Shown here piece by piece: positions 1 to 7,559 of a stretch of 33,506 bases of DNA. Each line of letters opens with the position of its first letter. Position 1 is the stretch's first letter. The notes below the pieces were generated by a model that made no database searches, had not been told where the DNA came from, and saw nothing but the letters and a program-made list of their open reading frames with translations. The position numbers and the translations under genes were made by a program. Source of the DNA: Flavobacteriales bacterium MED-G22 (lineage in GTDB: Bacteria > Bacteroidota > Bacteroidia > Flavobacteriales > Flavobacteriaceae); assembly GCA_002457295.1 (NCBI GenBank), contig NTKF01000012.1, positions 1-33,506 of the forward strand, given 5' to 3'.

Positions 1-168
1 ATAATGTTATCAACAATTTGATCTCACAAAAAAAAACGTTAAAAAAGGATTTTATAAATAAAAAAATACATGATATAGGAGTGCTAAAAGAAGCATACCT
101 AAGTAATTGTAATTTTAAATAAGCATGTTAAAGCAGGTTTAATGGGTACCAGATATTAAACACGAATA

Positions 169-354
169 TCATTCTTTATCATCTAAATCCTTACTAGACT
201 TGAATATTGAAGGGAATCTTTTTTCAATCCAGTCAGGAATATAGTTTTGATTTTCGTCTTCCTCAACTCCTGTTGCAGTTGCTATTACGGAATATAATAT
301 GACACCTCCCACAAGTACGGCCATACAAATTAGTACTGTTACTATGCTACTCAC
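169..354 (-). CDS. Small single-pass membrane protein, unknown function
   Basis: A 61-residue protein with a GTG start; an internal ATG at residue 11 is possible but would cut into the membrane segment. Residues about 3-27 form one hydrophobic helix. A short acidic, polar tail follows, containing DENQNYIPDWIEKRF. The D-x-N-x-N-x-I-P-D pattern resembles the Asp/Asn-rich loops of calcium-binding thrombospondin type 3 repeats, but there is only one copy, so calcium binding is a guess. A weak -7-like element (TATATTTA, one mismatch) lies at 371-378 on the same strand. I do not recognise the family. Its independence from neighbours and its hydrophobic-then-acidic layout make it a plausible real gene. 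Confidence 0.55.
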   Translation of the reverse strand: MSSIVTVLICMAVLVGGVILYSVIATATGVEEDENQNYIPDWIEKRFPSIFKSSKDLDDKE

Positions 355-506
355 TATATAATATTTTAACTAAATATAAAGAAAAATATTTATAAAATAT
401 TATTTTTAATTTTTTTGGAGATTATCTATCAGATCAAAAAAGTGAAAAAATGGCTTATTGGCCATAAAATAAAACTACTTTTACAGAGTGCTCATTTAGT
501 GCAAAC

Positions 507-514
507 TAAATTTG
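507..514 (+). promoter_or_regulatory. Putative -7 element of the tRNA-Arg promoter
   Basis: TAAATTTG is a perfect match to the Bacteroidota -7 consensus TAnnTTTG and lies 26 bases before the tRNA. No good -33 TTG is present at the usual distance. The left part of the element lies inside a perfect 7-bp inverted repeat (494-500 and 505-511). Confidence 0.4.
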
Positions 515-540
515 TGCGTTTGTCCCATTTTGAAAAAATT

Positions 541-614
541 GGCCCAGTAGTTCAACTGGATAGAATATCAGATTTCGGCTCTGAGGGTTGGGGGTTCGAA
601 TCCTCCCTGGGTCA
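541..614 (+). tRNA. tRNA-Arg, anticodon UCG
   Basis: The 74-base sequence folds by eye into a full cloverleaf. The acceptor stem is GGCCCAG with CTGGGTC (one G-U pair), the D stem is GTTC with GAAT, and the anticodon stem is TCAGA with TCTGA around the loop TTTCGGC. The variable loop has five bases. The T stem is GGGGG with CCTCC around TTCGAAT. Loop positions 34-36 read UCG, which decodes CGA (Arg), and position 37 is G. A73 is followed by CAC, so the CCA end is not encoded and must be added after transcription. Confidence 0.95.
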
Positions 615-942
615 CAAAAAGATGCTTTAATTAAATGTAAAACAGAGTATTACAAAAAAAGGGGTAATAGTACTGCATAAAGCTAAATTAAAAAAAATAT
701 ATAGCTTCTAATCCAAGTAAATAGACTACATTATGCTTGATTCAAATAAAGTACTACAAAAAAGCATTATAATTCTCCCTGGGCCACATTTAGGGTACTT
801 ACTTTTTAATTTAAATCAACTTTTAATACCCTTTAGTCCTCTTACATAACTAATAGAAATACCTTGTAAAATGTGGCGGCGTACTATCTTACAATGAATT
901 AGTTTTATTGTTTCTCTACATTTATGCCCTAATAAATTTTGA
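615..942. other. Gene-poor spacer between tRNA-Arg and the XRE regulator
   Basis: About 330 AT-rich bases with no convincing gene. It holds an imperfect copy of the tRNA 3' end (771-788), two near-identical 14-base copies of AGTA(T/C)TACAAAAAA (646-659 and 750-763), a 6-bp inverted repeat AAGCTA/TAGCTT (680-685 and 702-707), and a weak promoter-like pair for the regulator downstream (TTG at 864-866, TATCTTAC at 885-892, spacer 18). Its repeat content differs from the tightly packed rest of the window. Confidence 0.6.
771..788 (+). repeat. Imperfect direct repeat of the tRNA-Arg 3' end (att-like)
   Basis: These 18 bases match tRNA positions 599-616 at 16 of 18 sites; the differences are C to T at 774 and T to C at 784. 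The match covers the end of the T arm, the 3' acceptor strand, A73 and two bases beyond. Nothing tRNA-like precedes it. Repeats of this kind mark the far ends of elements integrated at tRNA genes, but the enclosed segment is only about 155 bp, so it may be a scar or a tRNA remnant. Confidence 0.55.
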
Positions 943-1167
943 ATGAAAGAAGATTTATTTTTGGAAAATATATCGAATAAGATTAAGGGGTTAAGAACTG
1001 AAAAGGGATTAAGTCAAGAGAAGTTGGCATATAAAATCGGAATTGATAGAAAATATGCCTCATTGATAGAAAAAGGAACTGTCAACATTTCTGTAAAAAT
1101 TTTAAGTAAGGTTTGTTTAGGGTTGGGCATTTCAATGTCAGATTTTTTTAAAAAATTAGATTATTAA
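943..1167 (+). CDS. Small XRE-family HTH regulator, controller-protein-like
   Basis: A 74-residue protein made almost entirely of one XRE/Cro-type helix-turn-helix domain, with the HTH at about residues 23-43 (LSQEKLAYKIGIDRKYASLI). The sequence after it (EKGTVNISVKILSKVCLGLG, then ISMSDFF) is the pattern seen in small phage-repressor-like and restriction-modification controller proteins. No methylase or endonuclease gene is nearby. A perfect inverted repeat begins at its stop codon. It probably binds DNA as a dimer and may regulate itself or the next gene; this is inference. The ATG at 943 gives the full domain. Confidence 0.8.
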   Translation: MKEDLFLENISNKIKGLRTEKGLSQEKLAYKIGIDRKYASLIEKGTVNISVKILSKVCLGLGISMSDFFKKLDY

Positions 1168-1200
1168 TTTAAAAAGTTTTTTTTTTGCAACTTTTTAAAT
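1167..1200 (+). repeat. Perfect 12-bp inverted repeat, possible terminator or operator
   Basis: Arms 1167-1178 (ATTTAAAAAGTT) and 1189-1200 (its exact complement) are separated by a 10-base loop of eight T's then GC. It starts at the last base of the regulator's stop codon and ends 8 bases before the next ATG. It could be a weak AT-rich terminator or attenuator, or a binding site. There is no T-run after the second arm, which argues against a classical intrinsic terminator. Confidence 0.6.
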
Positions 1201-1207
1201 ACAAAAC

Positions 1208-1465
1208 ATGATGGATAAGAAGGTATATGTCGAATTATTTTTAGAAATATACAGTCGCATTCAAGCAAACCCAATTTTGTTTTTAGAAAATTATTATAAC
1301 AAGATACACCAAGAAAAGCTAGAGCTTACTGATGCTGAGAAACAAAAAATTTTTGACAGCCATCGGCAAATTCGTGTACTACCAGATATAGAGGATATGA
1401 AAAAATGGAATGAATATGTCAAATTACAGCGAGAAATGGGTAAAAAAGATTGGGAAATTTTCTAA
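1208..1465 (+). CDS. Hypothetical 85-residue protein
   Basis: I do not recognise this protein. It is soluble-looking, charged and probably mostly helical, with no signal peptide or membrane segment. Aromatic and acidic residues are common at both ends (VELFLEIYSRI near the start, KKDWEIF at the end). It starts with two Met codons (1208 and 1211). It lies 40 bp after the XRE regulator on the same strand, with a perfect inverted repeat between them. Pairing with a small regulator would fit a toxin-antitoxin or controlled accessory gene, but nothing in the sequence shows a toxin fold, so this stays a guess. Confidence 0.6.
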   Translation: MMDKKVYVELFLEIYSRIQANPILFLENYYNKIHQEKLELTDAEKQKIFDSHRQIRVLPDIEDMKKWNEYVKLQREMGKKDWEIF

Positions 1466-1482
1466 CTAATTACTTTTTTTAC

Positions 1483-1938
1483 TTAACCCCCGACGAGCTT
1501 TTCCTTTATAATTGAAGCCAATTTTTTTCCATCGACCCTACCAGCCATTTTAGAATTGGCAATGCCCATTACTTTCCCCATATCCTTCATTCCTTGTGCA
1601 CCCAATTGACTAATGATGCTTTCAACTTCTTTTTTAACAGTCTCTTCATCCATAGGTTCTGGAAGAAATTGACGTATCAAAATTGCTTGGCTTTCTTCTG
1701 GGATGGCTAAATCATCTCTATTTTGTGCTCTAAACAATGAAGCACTTTCTTGCCTTTGTTTTACTAATTTTTGTAGTAGCTTTATTTCATCAGCTTCCGC
1801 TATTTGAATTGTGCCTTTGCCCTCAGTTTTAAGTAAAAGTAGTGCTGATTTAATTGCCCTGTAGGCATTGAGCGCTTCTTTATCTTTAGACTTCATTGCT
1901 TTCTTTAGAGCTGTTGTTATTTTATTTTCTAGTGACAT
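1483..1938 (-). CDS. GatB/YqeY-family protein
   Basis: A 151-residue protein of the YqeY family, related to the C-terminal tRNA-binding-like region of GatB. The N-terminal helical part is MSLENKITTALKKAMKSKDK, and the C-terminal part has the family's KDMGKVMG(I/V)...GRVDGK stretch at about residues 116-138. The length is typical. It is the last gene of the dcw operon, 26 bp after ftsZ, a position usual in this lineage. Its biochemical role is not established; a link to amidotransferase or tRNA handling is only implied by homology. Confidence 0.9.
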   Translation of the reverse strand: MSLENKITTALKKAMKSKDKEALNAYRAIKSALLLLKTEGKGTIQIAEADEIKLLQKLVKQRQESASLFRAQNRDDLAIPEESQAILIRQFLPEPMDEETVKKEVESIISQLGAQGMKDMGKVMGIANSKMAGRVDGKKLASIIKEKLVGG

Positions 1939-1964
1939 ATTTTTTTAATCTAAATAATTTATTA

Positions 1965-4190
1965 TTAGTCTACACTATCATGCAAAAAAGAGTTATTTGA
2001 ACGTAGATGCAAACCAGATTGTTCGTCTTCATTTAGGGAGGTTCTAGAGGCAGGGGGGGGCTCCTTTTCTGAGAGATCCATTCCTTTACGTTCAAAGGCT
2101 GGTTTGTTTTCCAATTCATCAATTCTTTGCAGTTGATATTTGAATTTATAATTGAATTTTTTGAGCTGTTCTTTTCTAATTTCATTGTTTTTTGAAAATG
2201 ATTCCTCAATGGGCTGGTCAAAAGGATTTGATTCATCACTTTCTTCAATAGTATGCTTTTCTTCGGAAGATATTGGTTGGTTTTCTGTCTCTTGACCACT
2301 CTGTGGAGCCTCCTCAGGAGTAGAACTTGTTTTTAATTCAAACTCTATTGCATGCTCTTCAAAATCAAAAGTTTCTTCTTGACTATCATGAGAATCTGAA
2401 TCTAGCCTCTGTTTGTTTTCGGCTACTGTAGTCTCTTTTATTTCAAACACATTCTCAAAAGGTTTTTCAAAATCCATCGCTATTTGTGATTCCTCATCTA
2501 AGACATGCTCAGGATCATTAACCTCTATGTCCGATAATTCCTTTGAGCTAATTTCATTGAAAACAAATTCTTCTGGATCGTTTTCTGATTCTGTTTCTGT
2601 TTCAGTTTTAACTATAAATTCTTCTACATCGTTGGGTTCAAGATTAAACAAAGCTGTTTCTTCAAATTGATGTTCGGTTTCTTCTTCTATTTTTCCAAAA
2701 GTGTCATATTTCAACTCCTCTACCTGGTTTTGAGATGGTTCATCTTTCTCCTGATCGATTAGATTATATTCTATTTTATCTACCACTGAAGGGGTATTCA
2801 TTTCTGCAATCAGATCTGATTCATCCATTTCTTCAATTGGTTGCTCATTTATAGGAGTTAATTCATCTTCTAATATTTTTTCTGCATCTTGAGAAGTTAA
2901 CGCGTTTTCTTCTTGATCATTAATAAATGAATCTTCCTCTTCTGGTGCTATCACCTGTGGTTCAGCCTCAATTATTTCATAAACCACCTCCATATTCATA
3001 ATTTCATGTGCCAGCATTTCGTCTTCTTCAGCAAAAGAATCGTCCATAGAAGGCTCTATTTTCTCCTTTTCAATTGGAGCTTCAAAGGCATCTAAGGGCT
3101 GGGGTTCAATATCTACTTCCTTTTCTGTTAGGTCTTGTTCTACTTTTTGTTCATCTTCAAGTGAATGAATAATTTTTTTTGCTTCGGTGTTTACAATTTC
3201 TAACTGTTGCTCAGCACCAAAACCGGTAGCAATTACTGTTACAGCGACAGCATTCCCAAGAGTTTCATCTTCACCTACACCCATGATGATATTGGTATGG
3301 TTTCCAGCTTCTGCTTGAATGAAATCATTAATTTCCCCTATTTCATCAATTGTTATTTCCTCTGAACCAGAAACTATGAGTAACAAGACGTTCTTACAAC
3401 CAGTAATTTTATTGTCATTTAGCAAAGGAGAATCCAAGGCATTTTCGATGGCTTCCTGAGCTCTATTGGAACCCGATGCAGAGCCTGATCCCATTATGGC
3501 AGTTCCTGAATTGGTCAATACAGTTTTTGCATCTTTTAAATCAATATTTTGGGTATAATGATGTGTAATTACTTCTGCAATGCCCCTTGCCGCAGTAGCT
3601 AAAACCTCATCTGCCTTTGAAAAGCCAGCTTTAAAGCCTAGATTGCCATAAACCATCCGCAATTTGTTATTATTAATAACGATTAAAGCGTCTACTGTTT
3701 TCTTTATCTTTTCAAGCCCTTCTTGTGCCTGCTCTAGTCTAATTTTTCCTTCAAATTGAAAAGGCATAGTCACAATTCCAACAGTGAGTATATCGAGATC
3801 TTTAGCCATTTTCGCAATAATTGGGGCCGCTCCGGTACCTGTACCCCCGCCCATTCCAGCTGTGATAAAGACCATCTTGGTTCTTGTATGCAATAGAGTT
3901 TCAAGCTCTACCTTACTTTCTTGAGCTGCCAAAGCACCAACTTCTGGGTTTGCACCAGCACCTAATCCTTCGGTTAAACTCGCTCCCAACTGTATCTTTG
4001 TTGGAACCGGACTTTCCATTAGTGCTTGTGCATCTGTATTGGTCACCACAAAATCAACGCCATTTATGCCTTGGCTAAACATGTAGTTTATAGCATTACT
4101 TCCACCTCCGCCAACACCAATCACTTTGATTACGTTGCTTTTATTTTTAGGCAAATCAAAATTAAAATCATTAGTTACATCGTTTTCCAT
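1965..4190 (-). CDS. ftsZ: Cell division GTPase FtsZ with long acidic linker
   Basis: FtsZ polymerises at midcell into the Z ring. This 741-residue protein has the nucleotide-binding GVGGGGSNA (about 25-33), the tubulin signature GGGTGTG (114-120) and the T7-loop N-x-D-x-x-D (N215, D217, D220) needed for GTP hydrolysis in the filament. The folded core ends near residue 335. A linker of about 350 residues, rich in Glu, Asp, Ser and Gln, follows. The conserved tail is LRSNNSFLHDSVD, which should bind FtsA. The protein is roughly twice as long as E. coli FtsZ. A run of eight C's (plus-strand G's at 2053-2060) encodes PPP just before the tail, so losing one C would truncate it. It lies 11 bp after ftsA. 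Confidence 0.98.
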   Translation of the reverse strand: MENDVTNDFNFDLPKNKSNVIKVIGVGGGGSNAINYMFSQGINGVDFVVTNTDAQALMESPVPTKIQLGASLTEGLGAGANPEVGALAAQESKVELETLLHTRTKMVFITAGMGGGTGTGAAPIIAKMAKDLDILTVGIVTMPFQFEGKIRLEQAQEGLEKIKKTVDALIVINNNKLRMVYGNLGFKAGFSKADEVLATAARGIAEVITHHYTQNIDLKDAKTVLTNSGTAIMGSGSASGSNRAQEAIENALDSPLLNDNKITGCKNVLLLIVSGSEEITIDEIGEINDFIQAEAGNHTNIIMGVGEDETLGNAVAVTVIATGFGAEQQLEIVNTEAKKIIHSLEDEQKVEQDLTEKEVDIEPQPLDAFEAPIEKEKIEPSMDDSFAEEDEMLAHEIMNMEVVYEIIEAEPQVIAPEEEDSFINDQEENALTSQDAEKILEDELTPINEQPIEEMDESDLIAEMNTPSVVDKIEYNLIDQEKDEPSQNQVEELKYDTFGKIEEETEHQFEETALFNLEPNDVEEFIVKTETETESENDPEEFVFNEISSKELSDIEVNDPEHVLDEESQIAMDFEKPFENVFEIKETTVAENKQRLDSDSHDSQEETFDFEEHAIEFELKTSSTPEEAPQSGQETENQPISSEEKHTIEESDESNPFDQPIEESFSKNNEIRKEQLKKFNYKFKYQLQRIDELENKPAFERKGMDLSEKEPPPASRTSLNEDEQSGLHLRSNNSFLHDSVD

Positions 4191-4201
4191 AATTATTCCC
4201 T

Positions 4202-5512
4202 TTAAGCTTTATCTAAGAATTCTTTTAGAGTATCTCCAAATTTTTCTAAAATCGTTTTACGGTATTTCTGTTTTGGGCCTGTATTGGTCGTATTTATTAT
4301 TTCCTGTTCTTCATCTTGTGTCTCATCATCTTCAATAAGATCTTCTAGCTCTTGTTTTTCAATGGCATTCATCAATAATCCTACAGAGGTTGCAAAAAGC
4401 GGACTCGCTACGCTGTCTTGTGTTTTTCCAGCTAAATGTTCACTTGGATAGCCCACCCTAGAATCCATTCCAGTTATGTATTCAACCAATTGTTTGAGAT
4501 GTTTGAGTTGGCTTCCTCCTCCTGTGAGCACTATTCCCGCTATGAGTTTCTTTTTTTGCTCTTCATGCCCATAGTTTTTTATTTCAAGATATACTTGCTC
4601 AATAATCTCTACTACCCTAGCATTAATTATTTTAGAAAGTGTTTTTAAAGAAATTTCTTTAGGATCTCGACCTCTCAAACCGGGTATAGAAACAATTTCA
4701 GTATCGCGATTTTCTCCTGGCCATGCTGAACCAAATTTTACCTTCAATAATTCTGCTTGTTTTTCAATTATTGAACACCCCTCTTTAATATCCTCAGTAA
4801 TTACATTGCCTCCAAAAGGAATAACAGCAGTGTGCCTAATAATGCCATCTTTGAAGATAGCTAAATCGGTCGTTCCGCCACCAATATCTATCAATGCTAC
4901 ACCTGCTTCTTTTTCTTCATGACTCAACACAGCCTCGGCTGAGGCAAGTGGTTCTAGGGTGATGTTTGACATTTTTAATCCCGCACTCTTAATACATCTT
5001 CCGATGTTTCTGATAGAGGCTATTTGGCCAACAACAACATGAAAATTGGCTTCCAAGCGACCTCCATACATTCCTATGGGTTCTTTTATTTCTCCAACGC
5101 CATCAACCTTGTACTCTTGAGGTAAAACATGGATAATTTCTTCTCCTGGGAGCATCACCAATTTGTACACTTGCTGAATTAGCTTCTGTATATCGTCTTC
5201 GTTAATAACTTCATCAGCATTTTCTCTTGTAATATAGTCACTATGTTGTATGCTTCTTATGTGCTGTCCGGCAATGCCTACAACCACCTCCTCAAATTCA
5301 TTGTCTGAAGACGTTTTGGCCTCTAAAACCGCTTGTTGAATGGATTGTATTGTTTGGGTAATGTTATTGACAACCCCGCGGTGGACACCCAAACTTTTAG
5401 ATTTACCGACGCCAAGTATTTCGACCTTATTGAATTCGTTTTTTTGGCCTACTAAGGCCACTATCTTGGTGGTTCCAATATCCAGGCCAACTGCTATTTC
5501 GTTATTTTTCAT
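4202..5512 (-). CDS. ftsA: Cell division protein FtsA
   Basis: FtsA is an actin-like ATPase that tethers FtsZ to the membrane and recruits later division proteins. The 436 residues show phosphate-1 GLDIGTTK (9-16), phosphate-2 DIGGGTTD (209-216) and the adenosine motif TGGGSQL (330-336). An acidic stretch (about 389-405) leads to a C-terminal amphipathic helix, ILEKFGDTLKEFLDKA, the usual membrane-targeting sequence. The start codon overlaps the ftsQ stop by 4 bp, suggesting translational coupling, and ftsZ follows after 11 bp. Confidence 0.97.
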   Translation of the reverse strand: MKNNEIAVGLDIGTTKIVALVGQKNEFNKVEILGVGKSKSLGVHRGVVNNITQTIQSIQQAVLEAKTSSDNEFEEVVVGIAGQHIRSIQHSDYITRENADEVINEDDIQKLIQQVYKLVMLPGEEIIHVLPQEYKVDGVGEIKEPIGMYGGRLEANFHVVVGQIASIRNIGRCIKSAGLKMSNITLEPLASAEAVLSHEEKEAGVALIDIGGGTTDLAIFKDGIIRHTAVIPFGGNVITEDIKEGCSIIEKQAELLKVKFGSAWPGENRDTEIVSIPGLRGRDPKEISLKTLSKIINARVVEIIEQVYLEIKNYGHEEQKKKLIAGIVLTGGGSQLKHLKQLVEYITGMDSRVGYPSEHLAGKTQDSVASPLFATSVGLLMNAIEKQELEDLIEDDETQDEEQEIINTTNTGPKQKYRKTILEKFGDTLKEFLDKA

Positions 5513-6228
5513 AATACTAAAGTGTTTTGTGCAACTACTTGATTTTTATATTTTAAATTGATTACGTTATATCCTTTCAAGGTGTCTTGCGCTCTTTGGA
5601 AAGCACAAAATATTTTTAGTTTTTTTATTTTTTCTTTTAATCGATAAGAATCACCAAATATGATTTTAAAAGGGTAAGATCGAAGAGTTATAAAATAATT
5701 TCCCTCGTTAAAACTCAATGCTCTTAATTCTGATTGAATAAAATTATCTTGTTCAAATTGAGTAAAGAATTGAACAACTTCTTGCATACGATCTTCTGGA
5801 AGAGGCCCTCGAAATAAAGGGAGAATCTCATCATATTTTTCATAAAAAGGAAAACGCTCTGCTTTCTGATCTACAAAATATTTTAGTGTGTCCTCTACTA
5901 AAAAAAACGGTTTTCTCTCTGTCACTTTTACCCCAATAACTCCCGAGGGTTTTAGAAAGACTTCTGCATTTTCAACAACTTCGTTTTGTTCTAAAGCTAC
6001 CTCGACTTCACTCAAAACTAAACTATCTTTAACCTTGTAGAACGATTGGTTTTGGTTTTGTGTTAACAATTTATTAACGACGGAGTCATTTAAAATATGT
6101 GGCTTTTTTTCAAAAAGAATCTCAATATTTAGAGTCTGCTTCTGGTGGTTTTGCTTTTGTGCAATAAGTGCTAGGAATACCATAAACCCAAAACAAAAAA
6201 ATAAAAATATCACGTTTTTATAAGTCAT
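5509..6228 (-). CDS. ftsQ: Cell division protein FtsQ/DivIB
   Basis: A bitopic inner-membrane divisome protein of 239 residues. A short cytoplasmic N-terminus is followed by one membrane helix (about residues 5-23) and then an extracytoplasmic part. A POTRA-like region lies at about 33-110 (VALEQNEVVENAEVFLKPSG, then VKVTERKPFF), followed by the beta domain. Sequence conservation in this family is low, so the call rests on this layout together with its place between murC and ftsA. It overlaps both neighbours by 4 bp. Confidence 0.9.
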   Translation of the reverse strand: MTYKNVIFLFFCFGFMVFLALIAQKQNHQKQTLNIEILFEKKPHILNDSVVNKLLTQNQNQSFYKVKDSLVLSEVEVALEQNEVVENAEVFLKPSGVIGVKVTERKPFFLVEDTLKYFVDQKAERFPFYEKYDEILPLFRGPLPEDRMQEVVQFFTQFEQDNFIQSELRALSFNEGNYFITLRSYPFKIIFGDSYRLKEKIKKLKIFCAFQRAQDTLKGYNVINLKYKNQVVAQNTLVL

Positions 6229-7559
6229 GTTGTCGGGTTTAATTGCATTAAAATTTTTTGTACTTCAAGACCAATATCTCCTGCTCCAGCCATCACCAAT
6301 AAGTCGGCCTTAGATTCTTCTATTGCACTGAGAAGATCAACTTTTTGCACTTTCTTTTTATTGGGATTGGTTATCAAATTCAATAAATTATCTGACGTAA
6401 CACCTTTAATTGGAAGCTCTCTTGCTGGATAAATATCCAATAAAATCACTTCGTCGAATTCAGATAAAACGCTTGCAAAATCGCACATAAAATCTCTTGT
6501 TCTTGAAAACAAGTGAGGCTGAAAAACAATACCATTTTTTCGCTTAGGATATGTAGATTTTATGGTTTTTAAAACTGCCTTAAGTTCAACAGGGTGGTGA
6601 GCATAGTCATCAATAAGAAGCAAATCATCTAAATGGTATTGATTCATTCTACGTTCTATTCCTGGAAATGAAGCCAACCCTTTTCGAATCGATTCAAACG
6701 AAACACCTTCAAGATGAGCAAGAGATATTGCGCATAATGCATTGACAAGATTATGTTTCCCTATTTGATTGAAATAAAGTGCTTTTTCCACTCCCTCTGG
6801 TGTTACCACATCAAATAAATAACCCTCATTGTGTGGCTTAAAACTTGGGATACTGTAGGAAGCATTCGCTTCAAAACCATAGGTCAAATTTGAAAGAGGT
6901 AACCCATAAGAGACTAAAAGTGTGTGTTTCACTTGTTTTGCAAATGCAGTAAACCCTTGTTCAATTCCCTCTAATGAATCATAAATTTCCATATGATCTG
7001 CATCCATTGTAGTAATCGCTGCATGAGTAGGAAATAGCTGTAAAAAGGAACGATCATATTCGTCTGCTTCTACTACATAAAAATCAATTCCAGTGCTTAT
7101 ATAATTTGAATTATACTTTTTGACGATACCCCCTACAAAAGCAGTGAACGCACGATTATCAGTAGCAAACAAATGAGTCAAAATAGCTGCTGTGGTTGTT
7201 TTACCATGTGTGCCAGCAATAGCAAATGTTTTTTTATCACTACAAATTTTTCCTAGAAAAGCAGCTCGCTTATACATTCTATTGCCTTGAAGATCAAAAA
7301 ATTGCCATAGCGGATTTCTTTTCGGAATAGCAGCAGTATAAATTACTTCTACATTTTTATGTTTTACTTCTTCTGGCATTGCCTCTATTGTGGGCTCATA
7401 CATTATATGCACTCCAACATCTGAAAGCATGCGGGTTATTGGGCTTTCCACTTTATCATAACCCCAAACACTAGCGCCATTTTCAATCAAATGCAAGGCT
7501 ATTGCTGACATTCCAATGCCGCCAATTCCAATCATGAAATAGGTTTTGTTGAAAGTCAT
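6225..7559 (-). CDS. murC: UDP-N-acetylmuramate--L-alanine ligase MurC
   Basis: MurC adds L-alanine to UDP-MurNAc in the cytoplasm, using ATP. The 444-residue protein has the N-terminal nucleotide-binding GIGGIGMSA (11-19), the ATP loop GTHGKTTT (116-123), a central Mur ligase domain with VVEADEYDRSF, and the C-terminal stretch IDDYAHHPVE typical of MurC. Length is normal for the family. Start and stop each overlap a neighbour by 4 bp. A related but distinct ligase, mpl, is encoded at 30264-31625. Confidence 0.97.
   Translation of the reverse strand: MTFNKTYFMIGIGGIGMSAIALHLIENGASVWGYDKVESPITRMLSDVGVHIMYEPTIEAMPEEVKHKNVEVIYTAAIPKRNPLWQFFDLQGNRMYKRAAFLGKICSDKKTFAIAGTHGKTTTAAILTHLFATDNRAFTAFVGGIVKKYNSNYISTGIDFYVVEADEYDRSFLQLFPTHAAITTMDADHMEIYDSLEGIEQGFTAFAKQVKHTLLVSYGLPLSNLTYGFEANASYSIPSFKPHNEGYLFDVVTPEGVEKALYFNQIGKHNLVNALCAISLAHLEGVSFESIRKGLASFPGIERRMNQYHLDDLLLIDDYAHHPVELKAVLKTIKSTYPKRKNGIVFQPHLFSRTRDFMCDFASVLSEFDEVILLDIYPARELPIKGVTSDNLLNLITNPNKKKVQKVDLLSAIEESKADLLVMAGAGDIGLEVQKILMQLNPTT

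Noticed and set aside
415..630. Open frame of 71 codons on the plus strand
   Set aside because: It begins at a TTG and runs straight through the tRNA-Arg gene; the translation of the tRNA part is meaningless.
740..788. A second, degenerate complete tRNA upstream of the 771-788 repeat
   Set aside because: TTCAAAT at 741 resembles a T loop, but it is not next to the acceptor-like sequence and no D or anticodon arm can be drawn.
494..853. TTAGT/ACTAA half-sites near the tRNA (494-511) and before the XRE gene (833-853) as shared operators of the XRE regulator
   Set aside because: ACTAAAT also occurs at 369, 21262 and 17560 in unrelated places, and the spacings differ (4 and 11), so base composition explains them.
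2033..2299. 88-codon minus-strand frame inside the ftsZ 3' region
   Set aside because: It is an out-of-frame shadow of the acidic linker. It matters only as the frame reached if the C8 tract loses a base.
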